A DNA stretch of 64,000 nt, taken from NCBI GenBank assembly GCA_035491895.1, contig DATJJY010000045.1, positions 10,651 to 74,650 on the forward strand. Direction: 5' to 3'. The notes under the pieces were generated by a model. That model searched no databases, was not told the DNA's origin, and saw only the letters and a program-made list of their open reading frames with translations. The stretch is from DASTHG01 sp035491895. GTDB lineage: Bacteria; Gemmatimonadota; Gemmatimonadetes; Gemmatimonadales; GWC2-71-9. Both the position numbers and the translations under genes were made by a program. Positions 7,518 to 17,012 of the stretch are shown here, piece by piece (the first letter of the stretch is position 1; the number at the start of each line of letters is the position of its first letter).

Positions 7518-7796
7518 TCGCGCCACCCGCAAGCCGCTGAGAATCTCACTAGCTGCCCCGCTCCTCCGCCATATGTGAAGGCGGGCGAGCGCGCTTGCGG
7601 AACGGTCGTGCGAGGATCCGACAGTCTTTAGTTAATGACCGGTTTTCGGCGGTGCGCTGCCGCACACTTGCACCGCGACTTGTGGCCTGGACGCCACGCT
7701 TTCCGGTCCTGCCCGGCGGTCGTCAGGCGGAATATCAGTAACGCAAAATGGCCCAATTGTTGCAGTTACGCCTTGCGACCCCTAGGAGAATTGCGG

Positions 7797-10313
7797 ATGC
7801 GCCCGGTCCAACACCGGCTCCTGTGCCAGGCGGTTGCCGTGACCCTGGCCCTCGGTTTCGTCGCTTGCACCGACACCAACGATCCCCTGCGCCCCGGCGT
7901 GCAGGCGTTGTATACGACACCCACCGGTCTCCTCACCGCCAATCCGCCGCAGATCTTCGTCGGCGCCGGCGACATTTCGAGCTGCAGCAACAGCGGCGAC
8001 GAGGCGACCGCCAAACTGCTCGACGCGATCCCCAGTCCGGCGACGGTCTACAACATCGGCGACGACGCCTACGACAACGGCTCGTCGTCCGAGTTCAACA
8101 ACTGCTATAACCCGACGTGGGGCCGGCACAAGTCCCGCACCAAGCCCACCCCGGGAAATCACGAGTACAACTCTAACGGGGCAGCTCCGTACTACGCCTA
8201 CTTCGGGGCCGCGGCAGGTCCTTCCGGGCGGGGCTACTACAGCTTCGATCTGGGCGCCTGGCACATCCTCTCGCTCAACAGCAACGTCTCGTCGTCGTCC
8301 GGCTCGGCGCAGGATACCTGGCTCCGGGCCGATCTCGCCGCGCACCCGAACCAGTGCATCCTGGCGTACTACCATCACCCGCTGTACTCCTCGACGGCCA
8401 CCTACACCAGCGTCCGGGGGCTCGTGAACGCCCTGTACGCCTACCACGCGGACCTGATCCTGAACGGGCACCGGCATTTCTATGAACGGCTGAAGCCGAT
8501 GGATCCGACCGGCAAGTCCGACCCGACGAACGGTGTCCGTGAGATCATCGCGGGGATGGGTGGAATTGGCAGTGGCAGCCCCAACTCCAGCTATTCCCTC
8601 AGTGAGGCGAGCAACGGCAACACTTTTGGTGTACTGAAGCTCTACCTCTACGACGACAGCTACGCGTGGAAGTTCGTTCCCGTCGCGGGGAAGACGTACA
8701 CCGATTCGGGAAGCACCGCCTGCCACTCGTCTGGTGGCGGCGGGGGTGGCGGGGGTGGCGGGGTGTCGGCGTCGAACTCGACGGTCTCGGCCAATCCGAC
8801 GTCCTTCACCGCGGGCAGCGGCTCGTCCACGATCACCGTGACGGCGAAGGACGGCAACGGCAATACGATCAGCGGCGCCAGCGTGACGGTCACATCGTCC
8901 GGGACCGGGAACACCCTCTCCCCGGCTTCCGGCTCGACCAACTCCAGCGGCGTGTTCACGAGCGCGCTTACTTCGACCGTGGCGGCGACGAAGACCGTGT
9001 CCGCCACCATCAACGGCACCGCGATCACACAGACGGCCACCGTCACCGTGAATCCCGCGTCGAGCGTGTCGGCCTCGTTGTCCACCGTCGGGGCGTCGCC
9101 GACGTCGTTCACCGCGGGTGGGAACAGCACCATCACCGTCACCGTCAAGGACGGGAGCGGGAACCCGCTGAGCGGGATCCCGGTGACTCTCTCGGCCACC
9201 GGAGCCGGCAACAGCTTCACCCAGCCAGCGGCCACGAACGGGAGCGGCGTCACGACGGGGACGTTCGGCTCCACCGGCGCGGGCTCGCATACGGTGACGG
9301 CCGTCGCCGGCGGCGTGACGCTGAATCAGCAACCGGTCGTGTCGGTGAGCGCCGGATCGGCAAACGCAGGAAACTCCAGCGTGACCGCCCAGCCGACAGC
9401 GATCGCCGTGGGGACTGGCTCGTCGACGATTACCGTGACGGTCAAGGATCAGTTCGGGAATCCCATGAGCGGCTCGAACGTGGTGCTCGCGGCATCCGGC
9501 TCCGGGAATACGCTCACGGGGGGCGGCGCGACGAACGCCAGCGGAGTCGCGACGGGCACCCTCAGCTCGACCGTCATGGAGACGAAGGTCGTCTCGGCCA
9601 CCGCCGACGGCGTCGCCATCTCGCAGACTGCGTCGGTGTCGGTCACGAACCAACCGCCGCCCGGAATCACCCAGACGCTGCTCACCTCGGGCCACGACCC
9701 GACCAACACGTCGACCTTCACTACGGCGTCCATCACGCCGGCGGCCAACGCCCTCGTGACCGTCGCGGTATTGACGCACCAGTCGTCGTCGGCCGCGCCG
9801 AACCCGACGTTGACCGGCGGCGGGATGGCGAGCTGGACGGTCGTGGCCAGCGTCGCCTACGATGGCGCCACGCCGCTCGATCGCCTGACCATCTACCGGG
9901 CGATGAGCGCCGCCCCCGGCAGCGGGCCGATCACGATCACCACGAGCGTCACGGTCTCCAATTGTCAGTGGATCGTGTCGCAGTGGAGCGGTGTCGACCA
10001 ATCAGGGACGAACGGCTCGGGCGCTATCGTGCAGACGGCCTCCGCATCCGGCGCCGCGGTGACGACCCTGACAGCCGCGCTCGCGTCCTTCGCGAGCGGC
10101 AATGATGTAGCGTATGGTGCGTTCGGAGTGGCGAACGCTACGGCGGTCGTGACGGCCGGGAGCGGGTTCACCACGATCGATCAGCAGCCGTCCGGAGAAG
10201 GCTCGGTCGGCGATCTCTTCGCGGAATGGGCCGTGAACACTCCCGCCGTGAATGCGACCTGGCCCAGCAAGCCCGCGGGCGCCCTGGGCGTCGAGATCAA
10301 GGCTGGTCCCTGA
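7797..10313 (+). CDS. Surface lipoprotein: metallophosphoesterase, three Ig-like (Big_1) repeats and a C-terminal module
   Basis: The 838-residue protein starts at an ATG 6 nt after cctaggagaa. A signal ending LGFVAC suggests lipoprotein processing. Residues about 45-310 are a calcineurin-like phosphoesterase of purple-acid-phosphatase type: AGDIS, YNIGDDAYDNG, PGNHEYN, YYHHPLYSS, NGHRHFYER. A glycine-rich linker follows (about 311-320), then three Big_1-like repeats (about 321-615), each with STITVT.KD..GNP.SG. The last 220 residues (from TQTLLTSG) form a module seen three times across this gene and the next. The repeats suggest a stalk holding a phosphatase outside the cell. The 279 nt between tRNA-Sec and this gene contain no convincing gene. 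Confidence 0.88.
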   Translation: MRPVQHRLLCQAVAVTLALGFVACTDTNDPLRPGVQALYTTPTGLLTANPPQIFVGAGDISSCSNSGDEATAKLLDAIPSPATVYNIGDDAYDNGSSSEFNNCYNPTWGRHKSRTKPTPGNHEYNSNGAAPYYAYFGAAAGPSGRGYYSFDLGAWHILSLNSNVSSSSGSAQDTWLRADLAAHPNQCILAYYHHPLYSSTATYTSVRGLVNALYAYHADLILNGHRHFYERLKPMDPTGKSDPTNGVREIIAGMGGIGSGSPNSSYSLSEASNGNTFGVLKLYLYDDSYAWKFVPVAGKTYTDSGSTACHSSGGGGGGGGGGVSASNSTVSANPTSFTAGSGSSTITVTAKDGNGNTISGASVTVTSSGTGNTLSPASGSTNSSGVFTSALTSTVAATKTVSATINGTAITQTATVTVNPASSVSASLSTVGASPTSFTAGGNSTITVTVKDGSGNPLSGIPVTLSATGAGNSFTQPAATNGSGVTTGTFGSTGAGSHTVTAVAGGVTLNQQPVVSVSAGSANAGNSSVTAQPTAIAVGTGSSTITVTVKDQFGNPMSGSNVVLAASGSGNTLTGGGATNASGVATGTLSSTVMETKVVSATADGVAISQTASVSVTNQPPPGITQTLLTSGHDPTNTSTFTTASITPAANALVTVAVLTHQSSSAAPNPTLTGGGMASWTVVASVAYDGATPLDRLTIYRAMSAAPGSGPITITTSVTVSNCQWIVSQWSGVDQSGTNGSGAIVQTASASGAAVTTLTAALASFASGNDVAYGAFGVANATAVVTAGSGFTTIDQQPSGEGSVGDLFAEWAVNTPAVNATWPSKPAGALGVEIKAGP
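9655..10313 (+). repeat. 3' copy A of a duplicated ~660-bp coding segment
   Basis: This segment, encoding the terminal module of the first phosphoesterase, is nearly identical in DNA to 13487-14148 at the end of the second. The middle of the two genes is much more diverged, suggesting gene conversion or recent duplication at the ends. Confidence 0.8.
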
Positions 10314-10332
10314 CCCCTAGGAGAAACAACGG

Positions 10333-13300
10333 ATGAGCCCGGTCCAAAACCGCCTTCTGTGCCAGACGGTTGCCGTGACCCTGGCCCTCGGTTTCGTCGC
10401 CTGTACCGATACCAACGATCCCCTCCGCCCCGGCGTGCAGGCGTTGTACACCACACCCACCGGTCTCCTCACCGCCAATCCGCCGCAGATCTTCGTCGGC
10501 GCGGGCGACATTTCGAGCTGTAGCAACACCGGCGACGAGGCCACCGCCAAACTGCTCGACGCGATCCCCGATCCGGCGACGGTCTACAACATTGGGGACG
10601 ACGCCTACAACAACGGCACCACCGCCGAATTCGCCTGTTACAACTCGACGTGGGGGCGCCACAAGTATCGCACCCAACCCACCTCGGGCAATCACGAGTA
10701 CAACTCCTCAGGCGCCGCCGGCTACTTCCAGTACTTCGGCGCCGCTGCTCATCCATCGAGCGTTTCGGACTCGGCCGGTTTCTATAGCTTCAATCTGGGC
10801 GCCTGGCACATCATCTCGCTCAACAGCGACATCACGCGATCGGCGGGCTCCAAGCAAGACAAGTGGCTGGCGGCCGACTTGGCGGCACACCCGAATCAAT
10901 GCACGCTCGCCTACTGGCATCACCCGCTCTACTCCTCCACCGGCGGGACCGGCTCGGGGGGCGTGAGCCTCACGTCGATGCGGCCGTTCTGGGACCGGTT
11001 GTACGCGGCGCATGCTGACCTCGTTCTGAACGGGCACCGCCATTTCTACGAGCGGATGGCGTTGATGAAGCCCGACGGCAGCGCCGATCCGACCAACGGC
11101 ATCCGGGAAATCATCGCGGGTTCGGGGGGCATCGGCGGCGGCAGCGAGACGAATCTCTTCCCGCTGCATCAGACCGGCGACGGCAGCACGTTCGGCGTGC
11201 TGAAGCTGTACCTGTACGACGACAGCTACGCCTGGAAATTCATCCCCGTCGCTGGGAAGACCTACACCGACTCGGGGAGCACCGCCTGCCACTCCTCCGG
11301 CGGCGGTGGTGGCCCTGGCCCCGTCTCGGCGACGAACTCTACGGTCTCGGCCAATCCGACATCGTTCACCGTCGGGAGCGGCTCGTCCACGATCACGGTC
11401 ACCGCCAAGGACGCCAACGGCAACACGCTGAGCGGCTCGAACGTCGTCCTGGCGTCGACGGGGAGCGGCAACACCTTCACCCCGGCCTCGGGCACCACCA
11501 ACGGCAGCGGCGTCTTCACGAGCACGTTCACGTCGAGCGTCGCCGAAGGCAAGACGATTTCGGCGAACATCGACGGCACCGCGATCACCCAGACGGCGTC
11601 CGTCACCGTCAACTCTTCGGGAGGCGGGGGCGGCGGCACGATCACCCAGACGCTCCTGACTTCGGGCGGCAACGGCGTCAATCAGAGCGTCTACACGACG
11701 GCCTCGATCTCTCCCGCGGCGAACGCCCTCGTCACCGTTGCCATCCGGATGCGGCGCTCGAGCGGCGCCCTGACCCCGACGGTTACGGGCGGCGGCATGT
11801 CGAGCTGGACGCAGGTGGCGAGCCTCGACTACGACCCGCTGTCGACCCCGACCTCCCGGCTCCTGGTGTTCCGCGCAATGAGCGGGGCGCCCGGCAGCGG
11901 GCCGGTCACCATCACGTTCTCGAGCAGTATCTCGAACGTGGAGTGGAGTGTCTCCCAGTGGACCGGGGTCGACCAGACGGGAACGAACGGCTCGGGGGCC
12001 ATCGGACAGACCGGATCCATCGGCGCCGATGCCACCACGTCGCTCTCCAAGGCGCTGGCGGCGTTCGGCAACGCCAACAACGTCGGCTTCGGCGTCGTCG
12101 GTGCGAGCACGGCGGCCCCCGCCGTAACGCCCGGCAGCGGTCTCACCGAGATCTCGGAGCCGACCTCGGGTGAATCGACGCTGCTCGAGACCGAGCAGGG
12201 CGTGAATGTGAGCACGGTCGCGGCCACCCTCAGCAAGTCGGCCAACGCCGGCCTGCTCGCCATCGAGATCAAAGCAGGCGCGGGCGGCGGGCCCGCGGTC
12301 TCCGCAGCCAATTCGACCGTCGGGGCCAGCTCGCCCATTACAGCCGGTGGGAGCCCGTCGACAATCACGGTGACAGCGCGGGACGGCAGCAACAATCCCA
12401 TCAGCGGCGCCACCGTCGTCCTTGCGGCCACCGGCTCCGGTAATACCCTCACCCAGCCGTCCGCCACCACCAACGGCAGCGGCGTCGCGACCGGGACGCT
12501 GGCATCGACCGTGGCCGAGGACAAGACGATTTCGGCCACGATCAACGGCGTCGCGATCACCCAGACCGCCACGGTGACCGTCAGTCCTGGAGCCGTGTCG
12601 GCCTCCACTTCCACGGTCGGAGCGACCTCGCCGATTACCGCCGGGAGCGGCACGTCGACGATCACCGTCACGGCAAAGGACGCGAACAACAACCTGATCA
12701 GCGGTGCCACCGTCGTCCTAGCCGCTACAGGAACGGGAAACACGCTGACCCAGCCGTCTGGCACGACGGTGAACGGCGTCGCGACGGGTTCCCTCGCCTC
12801 GACCGATGCGGAAACCAAGACCGTCTCGGCGACGATCAACGGCACGTCGATCACGCAGACGGCATCGGTCGTCGTCAACCCGGCGGGCCCCGCAGTTTCC
12901 GCTGCGAATTCAACCGTCGGTGCAACGTCGCCGATCACGGCGGGCAGCGGCACCTCGACGATCACGGTCACCGTCATGGACGGCAGCAACAATCCGCTGA
13001 GCGGCGTCTCCGTGACCCTTTCGGCGACCGGCATCGGAAACACGATCACCCAGCCTGCGGCAGCGACGGATGTCAACGGCGTGACGACCGGCTCTTTGAG
13101 CTCGACGGCGGCCGGGACCAAGACCATCACCGCGGTGGCCGGCGGCGTCACGCTCACTCAGCAGGCCGTCGTGACGGTGACCGCGGGACCGGCTGACGCC
13201 GGTCAGTCGACCGTCGCGGCGGCGCCGGCGTCGATCCTCGTCAACACGGGATCGTCCACCATCACCGTTACCGTGAAGGACGCCTTCGGCAATCCGGTGA

Positions 13301-14148
13301 GCGGCTCGACGGTCCTCGTAGCGTCGACGGGGAGCGGCAACACCGTCACGGGTCCCTCGGGAACCACCGGGTCGAACGGCGTCGCGACCGCGACCTTCAG
13401 CTCGAGCGTCGCCGAAGGGAAGACGCTGTCAGCGACTGCCGACGGCACCGCGATCACGCAAACCGCATCGGTGACGGTCACGAACCAACCGCCGCCCGGA
13501 ATCACCCAGACGCTGCTCACCTCGGGCCACGACCCGACCAACACATCGACCTTCACCACCGGCTCCATTGCGCCGGCGCCGAACACGCTGGTCACCGTCG
13601 CGGTGCTGACGCACCAGGCCTCCGCGGCGGCGCCCGATCCAACATTGACCGGCGGCGGAATGGCAAACTGGCAGGTGGTGGCGAGCGTCGCCTACGACGG
13701 CGCTACGCCGCTCGACCGGCTGACCATCTACCGGGCGATGAGCGCGGCGCCGGGCAGTGGGGCGATTACGATCAAGACGAGTGTCACCGTCTCCAATTGT
13801 CAGTGGATCGTGTCCCAGTGGAGCGGTGTCGATCAATCGGGGACGAACGGCTCGGGCGCTATCGTCCAGACGGCCTCCGCATCCGGCGCCGCGGTGACGA
13901 CCCTGACGGCCGCGCTCGCGTCCTTCGCGAGCGGCAATGACGTGGCGTATGGTGCGTTCGGAGTGGCGAACCCGACGGCGGTCATAACGGCGGGAAGCGG
14001 GTTCACGACGATCGATCAGCAGCCGTCGGGCGAGAGCTCGGTCGGCGATCTCTTCGCGGAATGGGCCCTGAACACCCCCGCCGTGACCGCGACCTGGCCC
14101 AGCAAGCCCGCCGGCGCCCTGGGCGTCGAGATCAAGGCGGGTCCCTGA
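10333..14148 (+). CDS. Surface lipoprotein: metallophosphoesterase, five Ig-like (Big_1) repeats and two copies of the TQTLLTSG module
   Basis: A 1,271-residue tandem paralogue of the preceding gene, with the same leader (cctaggagaa 7 nt before ATG), lipoprotein-like signal (LGFVAC) and phosphoesterase domain (NIGDDAYNNG, SGNHEYN, YWHHPLYSS, NGHRHFYER). The order is phosphoesterase (45-320), one Big_1 repeat (330-430), a diverged TQTLLTSG module (436-650), four Big_1 repeats (655-1052) and a terminal module (1053-1271) almost identical to the neighbour's. It begins 19 nt after the first gene and is probably cotranscribed. The extra repeats should place its catalytic domain further from the surface. 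The stop is 1 nt from the end of the convergent ridA. Confidence 0.88.
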   Translation: MSPVQNRLLCQTVAVTLALGFVACTDTNDPLRPGVQALYTTPTGLLTANPPQIFVGAGDISSCSNTGDEATAKLLDAIPDPATVYNIGDDAYNNGTTAEFACYNSTWGRHKYRTQPTSGNHEYNSSGAAGYFQYFGAAAHPSSVSDSAGFYSFNLGAWHIISLNSDITRSAGSKQDKWLAADLAAHPNQCTLAYWHHPLYSSTGGTGSGGVSLTSMRPFWDRLYAAHADLVLNGHRHFYERMALMKPDGSADPTNGIREIIAGSGGIGGGSETNLFPLHQTGDGSTFGVLKLYLYDDSYAWKFIPVAGKTYTDSGSTACHSSGGGGGPGPVSATNSTVSANPTSFTVGSGSSTITVTAKDANGNTLSGSNVVLASTGSGNTFTPASGTTNGSGVFTSTFTSSVAEGKTISANIDGTAITQTASVTVNSSGGGGGGTITQTLLTSGGNGVNQSVYTTASISPAANALVTVAIRMRRSSGALTPTVTGGGMSSWTQVASLDYDPLSTPTSRLLVFRAMSGAPGSGPVTITFSSSISNVEWSVSQWTGVDQTGTNGSGAIGQTGSIGADATTSLSKALAAFGNANNVGFGVVGASTAAPAVTPGSGLTEISEPTSGESTLLETEQGVNVSTVAATLSKSANAGLLAIEIKAGAGGGPAVSAANSTVGASSPITAGGSPSTITVTARDGSNNPISGATVVLAATGSGNTLTQPSATTNGSGVATGTLASTVAEDKTISATINGVAITQTATVTVSPGAVSASTSTVGATSPITAGSGTSTITVTAKDANNNLISGATVVLAATGTGNTLTQPSGTTVNGVATGSLASTDAETKTVSATINGTSITQTASVVVNPAGPAVSAANSTVGATSPITAGSGTSTITVTVMDGSNNPLSGVSVTLSATGIGNTITQPAAATDVNGVTTGSLSSTAAGTKTITAVAGGVTLTQQAVVTVTAGPADAGQSTVAAAPASILVNTGSSTITVTVKDAFGNPVSGSTVLVASTGSGNTVTGPSGTTGSNGVATATFSSSVAEGKTLSATADGTAITQTASVTVTNQPPPGITQTLLTSGHDPTNTSTFTTGSIAPAPNTLVTVAVLTHQASAAAPDPTLTGGGMANWQVVASVAYDGATPLDRLTIYRAMSAAPGSGAITIKTSVTVSNCQWIVSQWSGVDQSGTNGSGAIVQTASASGAAVTTLTAALASFASGNDVAYGAFGVANPTAVITAGSGFTTIDQQPSGESSVGDLFAEWALNTPAVTATWPSKPAGALGVEIKAGP
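13487..14148 (+). repeat. 3' copy B of a duplicated ~660-bp coding segment
   Basis: Partner of 9655-10313. The runs around the start (aatcacccagacgctgctca) and around SNCQWIVSQWSGVDQSG are near-identical between the copies. Confidence 0.8.
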
Positions 14149-14149
14149 G

Positions 14150-14533
14150 CTAGCGGATCGCGATCGCGTCGATCTCCACGCGGGCACCCTTCGGCAACCC
14201 GGCCGCCTGTACGGTCGAGCGCGCCGGGCGGTGCCCGCCGAAGTGTCGGGCGTATACCTCGTTCATCGCCGCGAAATCCGCCATGTCGATGAGATAGACC
14301 GTCGTCTTCACCACCTGGCCGAGCGACGATCCCGAGGCAGCGAGCACGGCGGTGAGGTTTTGCAGCACCTGCTCCGTTTGCTCCGCGACGGTCGCGCCGA
14401 CGAGCTCTCCCGACTTCGGGTCGAGCGCCACCTGCCCCGCCGTGTATACCGTGTCGTCGGTGACGATCGCCTGGCTGTAAGGACCGATCGCCTTGGGTGC
14501 CTTGTCGGTCGCTACCGGATTGAGCGTCTTCAT
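14150..14533 (-). CDS. ridA: RidA-family reactive enamine/imine deaminase
   Basis: The 127-residue YjgF/YER057c/UK114 protein hydrolyses reactive enamine and imine intermediates such as 2-aminoacrylate from PLP enzymes. Typical segments are APKAIGPYSQAI near the N-terminus, YTAGQVALDP, and the C-terminal RPARSTVQAAGLPKGARVEIDAIA with the substrate-binding Arg. The start overlaps the fhs stop as TGATG, so it ends the long rimP-to-ridA gene run. Pairing with fhs may reflect serine/one-carbon metabolism; this is inferred from adjacency. Confidence 0.93.
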   Translation of the reverse strand: MKTLNPVATDKAPKAIGPYSQAIVTDDTVYTAGQVALDPKSGELVGATVAEQTEQVLQNLTAVLAASGSSLGQVVKTTVYLIDMADFAAMNEVYARHFGGHRPARSTVQAAGLPKGARVEIDAIAIR

Positions 14534-16206
14534 CAGAACAGCCCCTCGATCGTGCCGTCGGGATGCAAGCGGATCCGCTCGGCCGCCGGACTCTTACCCA
14601 AGCCCGGCATCGTCATGATGTCCCCGGCCAACGCCACCACGAAGCCGGCGCCGGCGGAGGGAAGAATGTCCCGCACCTGCAGCGTGAACCCCGACGGCGC
14701 GCCGAGCTTGGACGCGTCGTCGCTGAACGAGTACTGCGTCTTGGCCATGCAGACCGGCGTCTCCCCCAACCCCAGCCTGGGCAGCAGCTCGAGCGCCCGC
14801 TCGGCGGGCGGCGCGTAGGACACGCCGCCGGCGCCGTAGATCTCCCGGGCGATCGTCTCGATCTTCTCGGCGATCGGCCGGCGCTCATCGTACAGCGGCT
14901 TGAACGACGCCTTCCCGTCGTCCAGCAGCTGCAGGATCGCCCGACCCACTTCGAGCCCGCCGTCCCCGCCCTTCTCCCACACCTCACAGCGCACCGCCTC
15001 CACACCTTCGGCCTGGCACGCGGCGCGCACCGCTTCGATTTCCTCGTCAGTGTCGGTGATGAAGCGGTTCAGCGCCACGACGCAGGGAACCCCGAACTTC
15101 TTGACGTTGCGCACGTGGCGGGTGAGGTTCGCCGCCCCGCGCTCGACGGCCGCGCGGTCGGGTTTTCCGAGGTTCTCCTTCTTCACGCCGCCGTGCATCT
15201 TCAGCGCCCGCACCGTCCCTACGACCACCGCGGCTTCGGGCTGCAAGCCGGACATGCGGCACTTGATGTCGAAGAACTTTTCGGCACCGAGGTCGGCGCC
15301 GAACCCGGCCTCCGTCAGCACGATGTCCGCGAGCCTGAGGCCAAGCTGCGTCGCCATCACCGAGTTACAGCCGTGGGCGATATTGCCGAACGGCCCGCAG
15401 TGGACCAGCGCCGGCCCCCCCTCGAGCGTCTGCACGAGGTTGGGCTTCAAGGCGTCCTTCAACAGCAGCGTCATCGCGCCCTCGGCCTTCAGGTCGCTGG
15501 CGCGCACGCCGGTCCGTCCTTGCGTGAGCCCGACGATGATGCGCGCCAGCCTCGTCTCGAGGTCCTTGAGACTCGTGGCCAGGGCCATGATGGCCATGAC
15601 CTCGGAGCCCGGGATGATGACGAAGCGCTCTTCGCGCGTCGGGCCGCCGTTGGTTCCCCCCAGCCCGACGATGATCTGGCGCAGCGCCCGGTCGTTCATG
15701 TCAATGGTACGCGGCCAGGTGATGCGGCGGGTGTCGAGCCCGAGCGCGTTGCCGTGATGCAGGTGGGCGTCGAGCATCGCCGACAGCAGGTTGTGCGCGC
15801 TCGAGATGGCGTGGAAGTCGCCGGTGAAATGGAGATTGATGTCCTCCATCGGTACGACCTGCGCATAACCACCGCCCGCGGCCCCGCCCTTGACCCCGAA
15901 CACCGGGCCGAGCGACGGCTCGCGGATACAGAGCAGCGCCTTCTTGCCGAGCTTGCGCAGCGCCTGCGCCACGCCGACGGTGACCGTGGACTTCCCCTCT
16001 CCCGCCGGCGTCGGGTTGATACCGGTCACGAGCACGAGCCGTCCGGTCGCTTGGCGGCGCTCGATCGCCTGCAGCGAGATCTTCGCCTTGTACCGCCCGT
16101 AGAATTCCACTTCGTCGTCGGCCAGGCCGAGCTCCCGGGCGACGTCCGCGATGGGGCGGAGTTTGGCCGCCTGGGCGATCGCGATGTCGGTCGGTACGGT
16201 GGTCAC
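14533..16206 (-). CDS. fhs: Formate-tetrahydrofolate ligase
   Basis: Activates formate with ATP to make 10-formyltetrahydrofolate. The 557 residues match the family length. The P-loop-like TPAGEGKST is at about 67-75, followed by IREPSLGPVFGVKGGAAGGGYAQV and the C-terminal YSFSDD and GDIMTMPGLGK segments. GTG start, 3 nt after the tatD stop. Its place in a translation/secretion operon suggests it supplies formyl groups or purine one-carbon units, but nothing here shows the direction of flux. Confidence 0.97.
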   Translation of the reverse strand: MTTVPTDIAIAQAAKLRPIADVARELGLADDEVEFYGRYKAKISLQAIERRQATGRLVLVTGINPTPAGEGKSTVTVGVAQALRKLGKKALLCIREPSLGPVFGVKGGAAGGGYAQVVPMEDINLHFTGDFHAISSAHNLLSAMLDAHLHHGNALGLDTRRITWPRTIDMNDRALRQIIVGLGGTNGGPTREERFVIIPGSEVMAIMALATSLKDLETRLARIIVGLTQGRTGVRASDLKAEGAMTLLLKDALKPNLVQTLEGGPALVHCGPFGNIAHGCNSVMATQLGLRLADIVLTEAGFGADLGAEKFFDIKCRMSGLQPEAAVVVGTVRALKMHGGVKKENLGKPDRAAVERGAANLTRHVRNVKKFGVPCVVALNRFITDTDEEIEAVRAACQAEGVEAVRCEVWEKGGDGGLEVGRAILQLLDDGKASFKPLYDERRPIAEKIETIAREIYGAGGVSYAPPAERALELLPRLGLGETPVCMAKTQYSFSDDASKLGAPSGFTLQVRDILPSAGAGFVVALAGDIMTMPGLGKSPAAERIRLHPDGTIEGLF

Positions 16207-16209
16207 ACT

Positions 16210-17010
16210 CTAGTCCTCCCTGGAGGCGAGCGGTGTGGCGATGCGGGGGCCGAAGACGCGGAGCGCGTTCTCGGCGGTCTGTCGCGCCAGCTCGTCGGGC
16301 GAGGTGCCGCGCTGGCGCGCGAGTACGGTGACGATCTCGGGAACGTAGGCCGGCTCGTTGCGGCGCCCGCGGTGCGGGACGGGCGCGAGGTAGGGCGCAT
16401 CGGTCTCGACGAGCAGCCGTTCGGCGGGGGCCGCCGACGTCTGGACCGCGGGATTCCAGTTCTTGAACGTGATCATTCCGCTGAACGAGAAGTAGGCGCC
16501 GGCATCCATGCCCGCGGTGAAGATCGCGCGGCTGCCGGCGAAGCAGTGGAGCACGAGGGCCGGCACGCGGCCGCCCCATTCCCGCAGCAGCGCCGCCATA
16601 TCGTCGTCGGCGTCGCGGGCGTGAATCACCACCGGTTTCCCAAGGTCCCGCGCGAGCGCGAGCTGTCCCTCGAACGCCGCGCGCTGCGCGGCCCGCGGTG
16701 CGTGATCGTAGTGATAGTCGAGTCCCGTTTCGCCGACGGCGACCAGCTCGGGACGCCCCAGCATCTCGCGCAGCTTCCCGGGCGTGGCCTCGTCCCAGCT
16801 CGCGGCATCGTGGGGGTGGACGCCGGCGGTCGCCGACAGCCCGGCGTGCGCCCGGGCGAGGGCCGCGGCGCGCTCACTGCCCGCCAGCGATTCGCCAATC
16901 ACAACGACGTGTCCCACACCGGCCGCCGCCGCCCGCGCCAGCACGGCCGGGCGGTCGTCGTCGAATGCCGCGTCCCCCAGGTGGCAATGGGCGTCCACCA
17001 GGGCCGGCAC
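16210..17010 (-). CDS. tatD: TatD-family metal-dependent deoxyribonuclease
   Basis: A 266-residue amidohydrolase-superfamily protein with the TatD metal ligands: DAHCHLGD at 5-12, the Glu of VGETGLDYHY, the His of VVIHARDADDD, LHCFAGS and the Asp of LVETDAPYLAP. TatD enzymes act as 3'-5' exonucleases on single-stranded DNA or RNA. The frame stays open upstream into secF, but homology begins at the GTG at 17010, 2 nt after the secF stop. Confidence 0.93.
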   Translation of the reverse strand: MPALVDAHCHLGDAAFDDDRPAVLARAAAAGVGHVVVIGESLAGSERAAALARAHAGLSATAGVHPHDAASWDEATPGKLREMLGRPELVAVGETGLDYHYDHAPRAAQRAAFEGQLALARDLGKPVVIHARDADDDMAALLREWGGRVPALVLHCFAGSRAIFTAGMDAGAYFSFSGMITFKNWNPAVQTSAAPAERLLVETDAPYLAPVPHRGRRNEPAYVPEIVTVLARQRGTSPDELARQTAENALRVFGPRIATPLASRED

Positions 17011-17012
17011 CG

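Noticed and set aside
7518..7796. A riboswitch or small gene between tRNA-Sec and the first phosphoesterase
   Set aside because: I found no known aptamer core, no coding signal and no convincing hairpin; only the cctaggagaa ribosome-binding site is clear.
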